The position numbers and the translations under genes were made by a program. The notes beneath the pieces are model-generated. The model was not told the origin of the DNA, ran no database searches, and worked only from the letters and a program-made list of their open reading frames with translations. Of a stretch of 64,000 bases of DNA, positions 11,689 to 22,320 are shown piece after piece (position 1 is the first letter of the stretch; the number at the start of each line of letters is the position of its first letter). Origin of the DNA: Anomaloglossus baeobatrachus (Eukaryota > Chordata > Amphibia > Anura > Aromobatidae); NCBI RefSeq assembly GCF_048569485.1, contig NC_134354.1, positions 441,543,279 through 441,607,278 on the forward strand. The letters run 5' to 3'.

Positions 11689-12835
11689 TGTGAAGCCCCA
11701 CAGGTGTTGTGTCGGTGCATTACCTTCAGGGACTCCACTCGGCTGGATCTGGTCACAGGTAGGAGATCTTCTTCTTGTCGTGACGCCACTCTCAGTATTG
11801 CGGCCAGTAGGGACCGCCACTGCAGGTTGAGGGTCGCCTGGGGCTGATGGTATGTGCAGTTAGTTGGAATAGCCTCCTGAGAGTGAGGCAAGCCCCAGGG
11901 CCCGATGTAGGTGCGTAGTACCACAAGGCGCAGAATAACTCCACACAGGCAGAATGTCTTTCAGGGTTTTTACTCACTTCAGGTGGCAGGGTGAGTAACC
12001 CGGGCGTAGCTGGGATGAACCAGGCGGGAACCAGGTGTCCTTCAGGCTGACTTGTGAGGGTGACTACTAACTCGCCTTTAGCCCTTGGTGGTTTGGGGTG
12101 ACCCCGACTTTGAGTCCCTATGGGGGTCACCCAGGGAAGTTGCTGAAGCCTCACTCCCCTTCGTTTGCCGTGTGCTTGTTGCCTGGGCCAGATCACTCCA
12201 GCTTCTTGCCTCCTGTGAGCTATGGGCCCTAACTGTGGCTACGTGGCTGCGGCTTTTTTGTGGTGTTGTGGCGTGGGCTTTGAGAGCCCCACACCGGCAG
12301 GTTTAGCAAAAGAAAGCTGGATCTATCTCCGCTTCGGGATCTGCCGCCCGTTCGGGCCTGGTACTCTCTAGCAGTCTCCTTACTTCCCACTCCGTTGCTC
12401 TCTCTCTAGCTGAAGATGGATTTCGGGTAGCCCTCCTAGTTGACCGTTCTCCCCCGTCAGTAGCCACTGCGCGGGCGCTGTTAGACAGCAACAGCCCCAC
12501 AGGTCTGCTCCTCACTGAGCCCTATGGAGTTCTGCTCTAACTGACTCACTGCCCCTCCTCTCCTGTTCTTGCCTACGCCACCTAGCAACCAGATTCTCTT
12601 ACCACACCCCTTGAGAGGAGATGGAGGCTTTTGGCCCCCTCCACTATTCCAGTGAAGGTCAAGGCTTTTCCCCCTCCTGGGATCCCCAGGGGTCCTCTCA
12701 TGGGTACATGTGTGAGAGCTGATTACTATGCGCCTGTGTTCCACACCCCGGTCAGCCTTCTGGATTACCTGTATTGTACTGTCCCCAGCATGGGTGCAGT
12801 ACTCAGTGGTGCCTGACTAGGTCAGGGGCGCCACA
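11689..12835 (-). repeat. 5' LTR of the cold-shock LTR element
   Basis: Partner of 7476-8622 at a constant offset of 4213. It contains no long conserved frame. Confidence 0.9.
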
Positions 12836-12920
12836 CACTCATGACATTTTAATTATAAACAGCAGCCGGATCTCGAGAGATCCTTTGAGTCTCATCATCA
12901 TCGTCATTCTGACCTTGACA

Positions 12921-15900
12921 GTTGGCGCGCCAAGTGTGGGGCCACCGAGAAGAGTGAGTCAGAGCTTCCACTTTCCGGACGTCTGGGGCTACTCCACAAG
13001 TATCCAGGTGTTGCTCGATATCAAGGATTTGATCACCCTTCGTTTCCCGGTAAGCATCATATACATTGTGTGTGCTGTTTTACCTGTGGATCGAGAGACA
13101 CCTGGCGAAAGGGGGTGGTCACTAGTCCAGAGAATGGTAGTGCACCGGAGACCTAACGGTGTGACTGTCACTCGCCGGTGATCTAGAGAAGGACCCAGCT
13201 CCCATAGGGGCTAGGCGTAGGTTTTAAAGGATCCGGCTGTCTGTATTTCTGGCTGTAAGTAAGGTAGAAATGGGGGGCTTTTTGAGTAGCTGTTTATTTG
13301 TATATAGTGTATGGTTAATTAGGCTTGTGATTTCTCTGTTTGGTTCTTGGAGAGTTAATTGTCTGAGCAGACAGCTATAGAAATGGTGGAGAGAAGCCCA
13401 GCGTGCCTGCAGTCTCTTACACAAAAAGGAGGGGGGTCAGTCCCCCACTGGCTACTTGGGCAGGGACAGACTGCAACTCTACGTCCCTGCATTTCTCCAC
13501 TAAGAGGAAAGCAAGAAAAAGGTGGGGGGGTCACTCGCTCACGCAGCTATGTTCTTTTGCTAAGAGGGCAGCAGGGAGGAAAGTTTGTGTGGGTTAGAAA
13601 GAAGGGGGGTTGATAGAGCCCACACAGACGCAGCTGCTGTCTTTGTTCTGTGGAGGAGAAGGGGGGTCAGTGTGTGTTGGCCATTGCTCACCGGCTGCTT
13701 GAGACAGAGCGGAGATCGAATTACGCAGCCTGCATTTTTTCGCTGAGAACAGAAGAGAGCAGGAAGCAAGGGGGGATCAAGGAGTGAACAGGCAGAGACA
13801 AGACAGCGCAGCTCTTTGGAGTGAGGAGAAAGGAGGGGTCAGTGGGCTAACATACAGGAGATGGCTGCAGCCTTTGTATAGTAAAGCAAACAGATGAGTT
13901 GTAATGATTTGAAAGAAAGACAAGTGTTATTTTGGTTTGGATTAGAGAGAAATTAATGCGTTTTTCAGTCTTTTTAAATTGTTTGTTTTTGAACAGAAGT
14001 ATGAGAACTAGCGATTCCCCTGTGTTGCGGATTACACAGCCACTGTTTGTTAGATATTAAATATTAAATATTGAATATTGAATAGATAATAAACGAGGCG
14101 GGAAGGGTTCTGTTAACTTAAAGTGGAATTAGCGTATTCCCCTGCGGTTCAGGCGCAAGTCACTGTTTGCATAGCAGACGAGACGGGAAAGGATTTCATT
14201 TTAGTTAAGTTAAGGGTGCTGGAGTTAGCGGATTCTCCTGCGTATTAGACGCAAGTCACTGTCGGCGCATTACAAACGCGGACGAGGCGAGAAAGGACTC
14301 CGTTGGAACGGCCGGTCCAATTAGAGCACTGTATACTCTGTTCAAAAGATAAATATGTTGTTTTTAGTAGGAGCTGAGAACGCTGTCGCCCTAGTTACAA
14401 AAAAAACGGAAAAAATATAAAAGATTACAAAAAGTTGTGCAAAATCGTTGGACTACCACTAGATGGCAGGCTGCAACCCATGTATTGAAGTTCAGATTAA
14501 TCTCCAGTGAGGGTATACTGGAGGACAAAGACCCTATTCACTGTGTGTTGCTGTTTGTAGAATCACTAAATGTTTTTCTCTAGCTGAGCCTCATTGTTCT
14601 TCTCTAGAAGTTATCATATCTGGTGCTAATCAAATCTCTCCTTTGTATGCTGGAATGCAAATTTACAGGCACTAAAAGTATCCCTGGTTTACTACGTAGT
14701 TACAGCCACTCCCAGTACACCCAGGGAGTCACAACATGGATGCTACACCTGGAAGTCAGGTGCCTGGAACTTCCTGTGGCAGCCGTCTTGCTACACCCAC
14801 TGATGGCAGTACACCTCATAAGCCACACCCCTCGCAATGGCTCTTTGTTCAAAGCTCTCCACCCATCCCCGGTGGGAGGTGTTCTGTGGTATAAATGACT
14901 AACACATTTGAATAAGTATAAATTGTATATTTGTTTACTCAGCTATCCCATACATGCAAGTCAAAGATAAGTAAGTGAAATCTTTATTGAATTGATAAAT
15001 AATCAGAGATAAGAATGGAATGTGTCTTTCCCCAATAGTGACGTAAGTTTGGTTTAACCCTTAGAGTTCAGGATTTCCCATTTTTAGTTTACTGCTTATA
15101 CCGGAATAGGGAATATTAGATTTCATGGGATGTGCGATATAATTTGTGTTGTTTTGTTTTTAATGGCGATTTATTTGAACAATATATTTTTATTTTGTGA
15201 CTCTATCACCTTTTCTGTTTTTACGATTATTTCTAAACAATTTATATATTTTTGCAGGTTAGTCGCCTAGTCACAGCTGTCATTTAATCAGGTCTCAGTT
15301 GTATATTTTTTAGTTTTTGTTTTTATAGATGAAACCAGATGGTGGTCGATTCTGCACTGGATATGCTGCTGTTTACACCACATGAGGTAGTCTAAATTCG
15401 ACCACTCCCTCCAATCCTATTGATACAGGAGACAGTGATGCATTAATGCCTCTCTTGATGGGTAGAACAGGAGTGGGTAAGAGTCTTTAGAGGTGTATGT
15501 AGGTTGTAGATTTTTTCCTGTTGTCAAATGAATTAGGTATGCCGAAAAGAAAGTCTAGATCTGAGCTGATGGATTCGGATGGAGATCCTCACACAGGTGC
15601 AGCTGACCAAGAAGCAATGAACGGGCCTAGAGTTGAGAGTCTTCCACCAATACCGACCATGCCTTGGTGACACCGGTCACGTCAGTGACTTCTGTCACTC
15701 CTTGTGTTCTTAAATCCCTACAGGAACAAGCAAAACAACAAGGAATGGAGTGTGACATGAAGGGAGCCAGCTGACTGAGGAAGGTCTGTGGAAAAAGGGT
15801 GGTAAGCTTTCTCTGCCATGAGAGCTCTTCTTAATGATGGCCCAGGTAACATCTGTGAAAGACAATTGTCAGTGTGTGCTTTGGTGACACCGGGTTCAGT

Positions 15901-16847
15901 ACCCAGGTGGGCAGACTCACCCAGTCTTGTAAGACATGTGCCTAGAACTAAGTGAGAAAAAACTGTAAAGAGTCCGTAGAAACACCCTGCACCTACTCTA
16001 CCCATTCTTAGAGACTGCAAACTGATTATAGATCTATATTATGAGCACGTTGTATGCAAGTCTGTGCGTGTTATGTAAATTTCTCTCCAGGTTTGGTCAG
16101 AGGCATTCCAGTGCAGAAAACGACATTATTGTTGAGAAGCACATAAAGGTGGTATGTAAAAAAAAAAAAAAAAAAAAAAAAAATGTGTTTACAAACAGTG
16201 TATATTTTATAGAAAAGTGAAAACTGGCAAATCGTGTACAAAATGTATATGTTTTGTTTTATTTTCGTAATAAACAGGTCTTTATGTAAGATGTTTTTTG
16301 GTTTAGCATAGACATGTATATTTTTATATAATTGACTGAATAGTGTGATAAACAGGTGTATTCTCCAATTCCAGATCTTAAATCAGAGCTATTAGCATAT
16401 GGTCTCCAGGCAGGAGACTGATTGATCCTAAAGGACAAGCGAGAAAGAGCCATGAGTCAACACTAGAGGAGCTGATCCAACCACAGAAACATCTATGGAT
16501 CCACACCTCGCATTGTAGAAGGGTTAATCAACCAGAGCTGCACTGAGCGTCCTGCTCATACTTATCCTTTTCAGAAAACCCTGTACAGTCTTAGACCAGC
16601 ATTGCCAGAACAGTTAGAAGAGAGGACTTAGAGAACCTTGAGACATGGGGAAGTCCAACTACAAAGGGTGAGGACTCGCCTAGGAGTCCTTGGTCTCAAA
16701 CCGGTGAAGAAAACCCCTTTCCCCTTTCCGCCCATGTTTCAACGTTCAGTTAGGCAGGTTTTTCAACAGATCTTTCTACCTCTCTTCCTAAGGGAACACA
16801 GTACCCTTAGAATTTAGAAATGGCAGAAGTAAGTCTTTAGGGGGGAC
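12921..16847 (+). mobile_element. Internal region of the retrovirus-like element
   Basis: After the primer-binding-like site comes a roughly 1.4-kb leader with repeated short blocks (gcggattc.cctg, aggcgcaagtcactgt at 14150-14260). A trace resembling an RNase H start (DGGRFCTGYAAV) lies near 15332-15370. A poly(A) run of about 27 bases lies at 16158-16184. No substantial viral protein is encoded. It is a fossil deletion derivative that still kept near-identical LTRs. Confidence 0.6.
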
Positions 16848-17396
16848 TGTTGAGGATAAAGAATTGAGTATCCAAAAATACTTAATTCAGCCATTTCATA
16901 GACTCAGTTATATAGTTCAGTAGATGTGAACTAACACACATACTTGTGAATGCTTTTGTTTCTTACTAACATGTATATATGTATATTGCATATTCAGTGT
17001 ATTTTCCTTAGACACAGTATATACCAGCACATGTAATTGTAAAGATGGCTGCAATTTCCTGTTTTGCACCCAAGACAGATGGACAAAGGAAATTCCTGGA
17101 GTCTGGACTGACCAATCCAAGGAGGATGTGTAGATCTCTCTACGTCATGAAGCCCTGACCTGCGATACTTGATTGGACTAAAACTTTTGTTTACACCCCC
17201 TTACTGCTTGGTCTAGAGTTTCTTTCAAACAATAAAAAGTACACTTGGTTAAGAGCCAGTCATGGAGATAGATGTAACTGACTTGCTGTCTAGTTATTTA
17301 ATCTCTAAGTGCACTCATGACATTTTAATTAGAAACAGCAGCTGGATCTCGAGAGATCCTTTGAGTCTCATCATCATCGTCATTCTGACCTTGACA
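16848..17396 (+). repeat. 3' LTR of the retrovirus-like element
   Basis: 549 bp, tgttgagg to cttgaca, uninterrupted. It is nearly identical to the two halves of the 5' LTR. Confidence 0.9.
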
Positions 17397-17854
17397 CAGG
17401 CACACCGAGACCTGCGGGGACAGAGAACACTGCAGTCAGAGAGAACACTGCAGGGACAGAGAACGCTGCGGGGATAGAGAATGCTGTGGGCACAGCGAGA
17501 TCTGCGGGGACAGAGAACACTGCGGGGACAATGCTGCGGGCACAGCAATACCTGGGGGATGATGGTGCAGTTGCTCCTATTCTGTTGGACAAGCGCGCAC
17601 CTCGTGCCTTCCCTGCCTACAAAGGACCTCCTCACGCTAGCCAGTGTCAGCGTGGGGACGTAGTCCTTCATTATAGGATTTGCAGGGTTCAGCATTGAAT
17701 GTGCCATGTGGGGTTTTAAAGGGCCAGAAGCCAGCAAGATGCGGCTGCCACCCCAGTATGGCAGTCCCTGGCAATCTGCCCGTGGGCTGCAGAAAATGTC
17801 ATTGCGGGCCATATACGGCTCGCGGGCTGGATGTTCCCCACCCCTGCTTTAGAG

Positions 17855-19180
17855 GCTCTTACCATACATATCAATAGACATATCGATAGACATCTGAGAG
17901 ATAGACCTATGATGACTCCCTGTTGTACTTCCTAAGACTGAAGTACTTCCCACGAGCTCTGATGAACCCTTGCAGTTAGGGCGACTTCCTTTCAGTCTGG
18001 ATACCTTGCGGTTTGCCATAATACCGAGGTGTGTTTCTTCTGTGGTCATAAGGATCATTTTATCTGAGTCCTAAACATAGGAAGTCATTGGAAAACTTGT
18101 GACCCCTGGTTGTGTGGAAGATTACAACCTGGGCGTATATACTTCCTCTGCATGTGTGTCTCAGTTTACTTTATCTGCTGAATATGTCATAGGTACTAAA
18201 ACTGAAATTATATCTGTCCTCTTAAATAGTGGGGCGGGAGCAACATGATGGATTCCCAGTTTTCACTGAGTCATGTCCTCTCATGTAATATACTGGCAAA
18301 GTCCATATCTATATTCGCTATTGATGCTGCGCCTCTTGGTCAAGGAAGTTTTTCGCAAGTGATGCATAGCATAACCTGCACATAGGGGCTCTTAACAAGG
18401 AGCTTCTTTCTTGCTATTTCTTGGGAGGTCTCCCTATTCCTGTCGTATTGGGCCCTTCCTGGTTAGTTATGCATAATCCAGTCGTCAACTCAGAGTCCTG
18501 AAATAGTGTGAGAAGGAGTGAGTTCTGCAGGAATAATTGCCTGAATACAGTTCTCCTCTGTTTCCATTAAGGGTGTACACTGCCTTTTGTCTTATTTTGT
18601 TAATGTATTCTCTGAAAAGGGGTGCCAAGATTTGCCTCTCCACTGTGCATGTGATTGCACAATTAACTTGTTCCCCAGGGCAAAACTCTCCAAAGACCAG
18701 ATTATATAATCTTTCTGGTCCTGAAAGGTTAGCTATGAAAGATTATATCTTGGAGAGTTTTGCAAAGTGACATATCAAACCCTCATCTTCTCCTGTGGCA
18801 CTTGAGTTCTTTATTGTTAAGAGAAAAGATGGAGGTCTGCGTCCCTGTTTAGAGTTTTGCAAGTTGAATCAAATTGCCATCCATGACCCTTATCCTCTTT
18901 TGCTTATCCCTCATTTATTTAATCAGATTATTGGGGCAAAATGGTTCTGCAAGTTGGATCTCAGGGGGGCTTATAATATTATTAGAATCAGAGAAAGTGA
19001 TAAGTGGAAAACAGACTTTAACATGTGTAAAAGGGCATTACGGAAACTTAGCCATGCCTTTTGGTTTGATGTATACCCTGCCGTTTTTTACCACTTTGTC
19101 AATGATATTTTCCATCACCTGGTGGGTAGATTTGTGGTGGTATATTTTGATGATTTTTTTATTTAGTCATTCGTGTCAAG
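17855..19180 (+). pseudogene. Gypsy gag-end, protease region and reverse transcriptase start
   Basis: Recognisable pol motifs include FFIVKRKDGGLRPC, DPYPLLLIPHLF, KLDLRGAYN and an YFDDFF-type catalytic box near 19143-19160, in the order of Ty3/Gypsy reverse transcriptase. The piece is a fossil with several breaks and ends at the insertion that duplicates tcaag. Confidence 0.75.
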
Positions 19181-20441
19181 GGGTGTGATGGTATCACTAG
19201 GAACAGGAGAGCCTAAACTGGCCCTCTGTCTAAGGGAATTCTCGCTGACCCTAATCCCAAAGATACACCTGAAGGTGGCAATGTTTGGCCTGCCTTCCTT
19301 ACCCCAGCTCCTGAACAACTCTGGTCTAATGGCCCCCCCTCTCTCCACTCAGGAGAGGGCTGGACAGGAATGATTAATTCCACACAAATAAACAGACTGG
19401 GGGAAAAACAAAACTCAAACTCACAGAGGTATATATAATACAAGATCAAGAGGAAACTAAAGGAAGGGAGGAAATAATCAGACAACAAGAGTATTTCCAC
19501 AACATACCAGTTAGCACATAGAAGTACACCAGCAATAGGATTTCAAAGCACAAGGACCGGGATTGCAAAATTTATCATTGTCATGGGAGACCAGGCTCTG
19601 CCATCTGAAAAAGAGTGGAGGTGCCTGTGATAGGTCTCCAGCAACATGTAACTCAAGCAGTAATCCACAGGCTAGCAGAAATTAACTCCTGCAAGCCCGA
19701 TTAATAACAAGATCACAGCTGGTCAACGCCCGAGCCTGTCTATGCAACTCAAAAGCCGTGACGTGGCGAAGCAGCTCAAGAAATTGCAATTTTTTGCCAA
19801 AAATCTCAAAAAATTTTTTATAATAAGTACAGTTTGGAATGTTTGGTGCTGTAGTGCACATTTGGTGCTGGCTTTTTTGTTTTTTCTTCATTGAATTGGT
19901 CGGTGGTTGACCTCCACCTTGCTATGCACCCCAATTTGGGATGTATTCCATCTGTCTGGATTTTGGCGGTTGGTGACTGTTCACATTAAGTCATCAGGCT
20001 TTGTCCACAGGCTATTTACTTCATGCAGCATTTGCTTGGACCTGTCCCGCCCACAGCCATGACTCAGTCATGGGTACGGGATTGAAATAGACCAGGTGAG
20101 TGCTGCTAAGAGCAGTTCTACTATTCATATGTGAGGCCGTATGGCACATTTTATAAAAATATTTTAGTGTAGGACTGCTTCAAATGAGATTTGCCGTGAC
20201 GTGGCGAAGCAGCTCAAGAAATTGCAATTTTTTGCCAAAAATCTCAAAAATTTTTTATAATAAGTACAGTTTGGAATGTTTGGTGCTGTAGTGCACATTT
20301 GGTGCTGGCTTTTTTGTTTTTTCTTCAAAAGCAGTATTGTGTGGAGTGTCTGACTCTGCTGTGTGAACAGCATAAAAAGTAGTCCTGACATTTGGCGAGT
20401 TTCAAGCCAGACACCATGTGACAGTTCGATCTCAAAACACA
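19181..20441. mobile_element. LTR-like insertion in the Gypsy pol region
   Basis: Gypsy reverse transcriptase sequence stops at tcaag (19176-19180) and resumes at tcaag (20442-20446), so the 1.26-kb interval is an insertion with a 5-bp duplication. It begins near tgtgatgg and ends aaacaca, as a solo LTR would, and it contains the miniature element 19756-20326. Family not recognised. Confidence 0.55.
19756..20326. mobile_element. 571-bp miniature element with terminal direct repeats
   Basis: Direct repeats 19756-19889 and 20194-20326 (134 and 133 bp, ccgtgacgtggc to ttttcttc) are nearly identical and bracket 304 bp of unique sequence. The 5-bp target aaaag is present on both sides (19751-19755 and 20327-20331). 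This is the layout of a TRIM, but the repeats lack TG...CA ends and no clear primer-binding site or purine tract is seen, so a Penelope-type element is an alternative. Confidence 0.65.
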
Positions 20442-20446
20442 TCAAG

Positions 20447-20827
20447 TACACATCAGGAAGGTGTTACAGATAATATGTGATAATAAACTGTATACCAAAC
20501 TGGAAAACTGTGTAATCGCTGTGAAGAAGTTACAATTTTTGGGTTTCATGGTGTCATCTGCTGGTTTGCGGATGGATCCAAATAAGTTTCATGCAGTTCT
20601 GGAGTGGGATCCTACTGAAAATCTGAAAGCACTACAACATTTTATCTGGAACTTTATCTGGAACTTTATGTCAATTGTCAAACCCCTCACAGATATGACT
20701 ATGGAAGTTACAGACTTTTTGAGATGGTCCGACCTCACCGGCCGGGCATTCTTTTCTTTAAAGAGATGCTTTGCGATGACACTTGTGCTCATCCCACCTG
20801 ATATCTCATAATAACCATTTATTGTGT
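20447..20827 (+). pseudogene. Gypsy reverse transcriptase C-terminal fragment
   Basis: The encoded motif KLQFLGFMVS..GLRMDP followed by ALQHF matches the thumb/connection region of Ty3/Gypsy polymerases. It is a fossil piece of the chromovirus, cut by the hairpin insertion. Confidence 0.7.
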
Positions 20828-20843
20828 CCAAGATGGGGGTTGG

Positions 20844-21462
20844 TCACTAGAAATAAAAAATAGCGCTATGAGAAGCACCCGTGGCGACAATTTGATTATA
20901 GTAAATGAAAGCTTCTCACCTGATTAGGTTGTGCGCCCTCGCACAACCTCGGTGATGATCATGTAGATCCTCTGGAGGATATGGGGTTGTCACGGCTGAT
21001 GTTAACCGATTAAGCTGGGTAATCCTGGGGAGATGACCGCTCCTAGTTCCAGGTTCACCGACTCTTGAGATCCTGGAGCTGATTACGGTCGTGAGTCTTC
21101 CTCTCAAAGTGTTTGGAATAATTTAGAGCTATTACCATCAGCAGCTATTAGAACCGGAATCCCAGAAAGGGAGTAAAGTATATGGATAGTGGTTGGAGCC
21201 AGTCTTTTTTTAGCGCTAGTAATAGATCTAATAACTCAGGTTGTCTTTAAGAATAGATTATGCTTTATTTGTGACAGTACAAGTCAGATAAAATAAAGCT
21301 CTTGAGGAAAGCAGTATATTCCTGCTGAAACGCGTTGTGTCTACAAGAGCTTTATTTTATCTGACTTGTACTGTCACAAATAAAGCATAATCTATTCTTA
21401 AAGACAACCTGAGTTATTAGATCTATTACTAGCGCTAAAAAAAGACTGGCTCCAACCACTAT
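20844..21462. mobile_element. Snap-back insertion with hammerhead-like loop
   Basis: The Gypsy target ccaagatgggggttgg occurs at 20828-20843 and again at 21463-21478, a 16-bp duplication suggesting target-primed insertion. The right half is a perfect 120-bp inverted repeat (21184-21303 with 21345-21464, the last two bases overlapping the duplication). The 41-bp loop has a hammerhead-like core. A Penelope-like or retrozyme origin is inferred from the ribozyme core and the long target duplication. Confidence 0.65.
21302..21336 (+). ncRNA. Degenerate hammerhead ribozyme core
   Basis: ttgagga (C3 of CUGANGA is replaced by U), stem II agcag/ctgct with loop tatattc, then gaaa and acgcgtt as a minimal stem III. 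Stem I is weak. It resembles the minimal type I hammerheads of Penelope-like elements. The C3 change would be expected to abolish cleavage. Confidence 0.5.
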
Positions 21463-21478
21463 CCAAGATGGGGGTTGG

Positions 21479-22320
21479 AACACATTTCAGGGCCGTCTCC
21501 TAGTAAGTGGCATCCATGCGCCTTTTTATCAAAGAAGTTATCGCCGGCCAAAAAGAACTATGATATTGGCAATAGGGAATTGCTGGTCATTAAATTGGCA
21601 TTTGAGGAATAACGTAATTTTTTAGAGGGAGCAATTCACCCTGTCACTGTGATTACCAATCATATTAATCTTTTGTACCTCAAATCTGCCAAGCACTTTA
21701 GACAAGCTAAGTCCTTATTTTTTACCAGGTTTAAATTTGTGGTTACCTATCGTCATTTACCAGGTTTAATTTTGTGGTTACCTTTCGCGGACAAAAATGC
21801 CAAAGCTAATGCTTATCCCGGAGTATTCCTGGGGGGAGGGAGCTTGGATGACTTTGTCTCTATTCTACAGGAGGGGGGCTTCTCTACTGTGTGTTCTGAG
21901 CTCAAGAGTGAAGTGCTGAAGGCTCAGGGGGATGGCTCTGCTTCTTGTCTCTCAGGGAAATTATTTTTACCTTTGCAGTTGCGCGTAAAATTTTTAAAGG
22001 AGTACCATACCTCGGTCCTAGCGGGATACCTCATGTGTTTGTATCTGAGAACGTGAAGCTTAACGAGTTATTCTCACATGTGGTGTCAGATCAGGGGACC
22101 CAGTTTGTCTCTAAATTTTGGAGGGCATATTATTCACTTCTGTGGGTACTTCTGTCTTTTTCCTCAGTGTTCCATCCCCAATCCAATGGATAATTTACCC
22201 AAGGTGTTTTATGTCCAATAACCAGGAGAATTGGTTGTCTTACTTATATTTGGCTGAGTTTGCATTAAATGTCGCAATGAATCCACAAACAAGTCACCCT
22301 TTTTTGGTGCCTACGGCTTC
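21479..22320 (+). pseudogene. Gypsy RNase H and integrase fragment
   Basis: The piece encodes RNase H-like sequence and, near 22080-22200, an integrase core motif VVSDQGTQFVSKFW followed by FHPQSNG, diagnostic for Ty3/Gypsy integrase. It is a broken fossil and stops at a solo LTR that duplicates cttc. Confidence 0.75.

Larger units (their letters stand above)
7476..12835 (-). mobile_element. Young LTR element carrying a cold-shock-domain ORF; looks whole
   Basis: Read on the minus strand the order is 5' LTR (12835-11689), a primer-binding-like tggcgtcacgaacagg two bases after the LTR, one long open frame, a purine tract aagggggaa and 3' LTR (8622-7476). The target cact is duplicated at 7472-7475 and 12836-12839. 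The LTR copies align at a constant 4213-bp offset with no difference that I found, so insertion was very recent. No protease, reverse transcriptase or integrase frame is present. It must be mobilised by another element, probably an autonomous relative with similar LTRs. Confidence 0.85.
7008..12920 (+). repeat. 5' LTR of the retrovirus-like element (split by insertion)
   Basis: LTR sequence is 7008-7475 plus 12836-12920. An aataaa at about 7389-7394 is placed as a U3/R poly(A) signal would be. The 5.36-kb element at 7476-12835 sits within it and duplicates cact. Confidence 0.85.
7008..17396 (+). mobile_element. Retrovirus-like LTR element, non-autonomous, young
   Basis: Two LTRs of about 549 bp beginning tgttgagg and ending cttgaca differ at only a handful of visible positions. 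They are flanked by cagg on both sides (7004-7007 and 17397-17400), a 4-bp duplication. A primer-binding-like ttggcgcgccaagtgtgggg directly follows the 5' LTR and a purine tract (ttaggggggac) directly precedes the 3' LTR. The 3.9-kb interior has no substantial gag, pol or env frame and appears to be a deletion derivative. The 5' LTR is split by the cold-shock LTR element. Confidence 0.8.
5648..17846. mobile_element. hAT DNA transposon, non-autonomous, with nested LTR elements
   Basis: The left end reads cagggatggggaac and the right end reads gttccccacccctg, inverted to each other. The 8-bp target ctttagag flanks both ends (5640-5647 and 17847-17854), the hAT signature. The element's own sequence is 5648-7007 and 17397-17846 (about 1.8 kb), much of it G-rich minisatellite. 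The remainder is the later retrovirus-like insertion. No transposase frame is seen, so it would have needed a helper. Confidence 0.85.
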
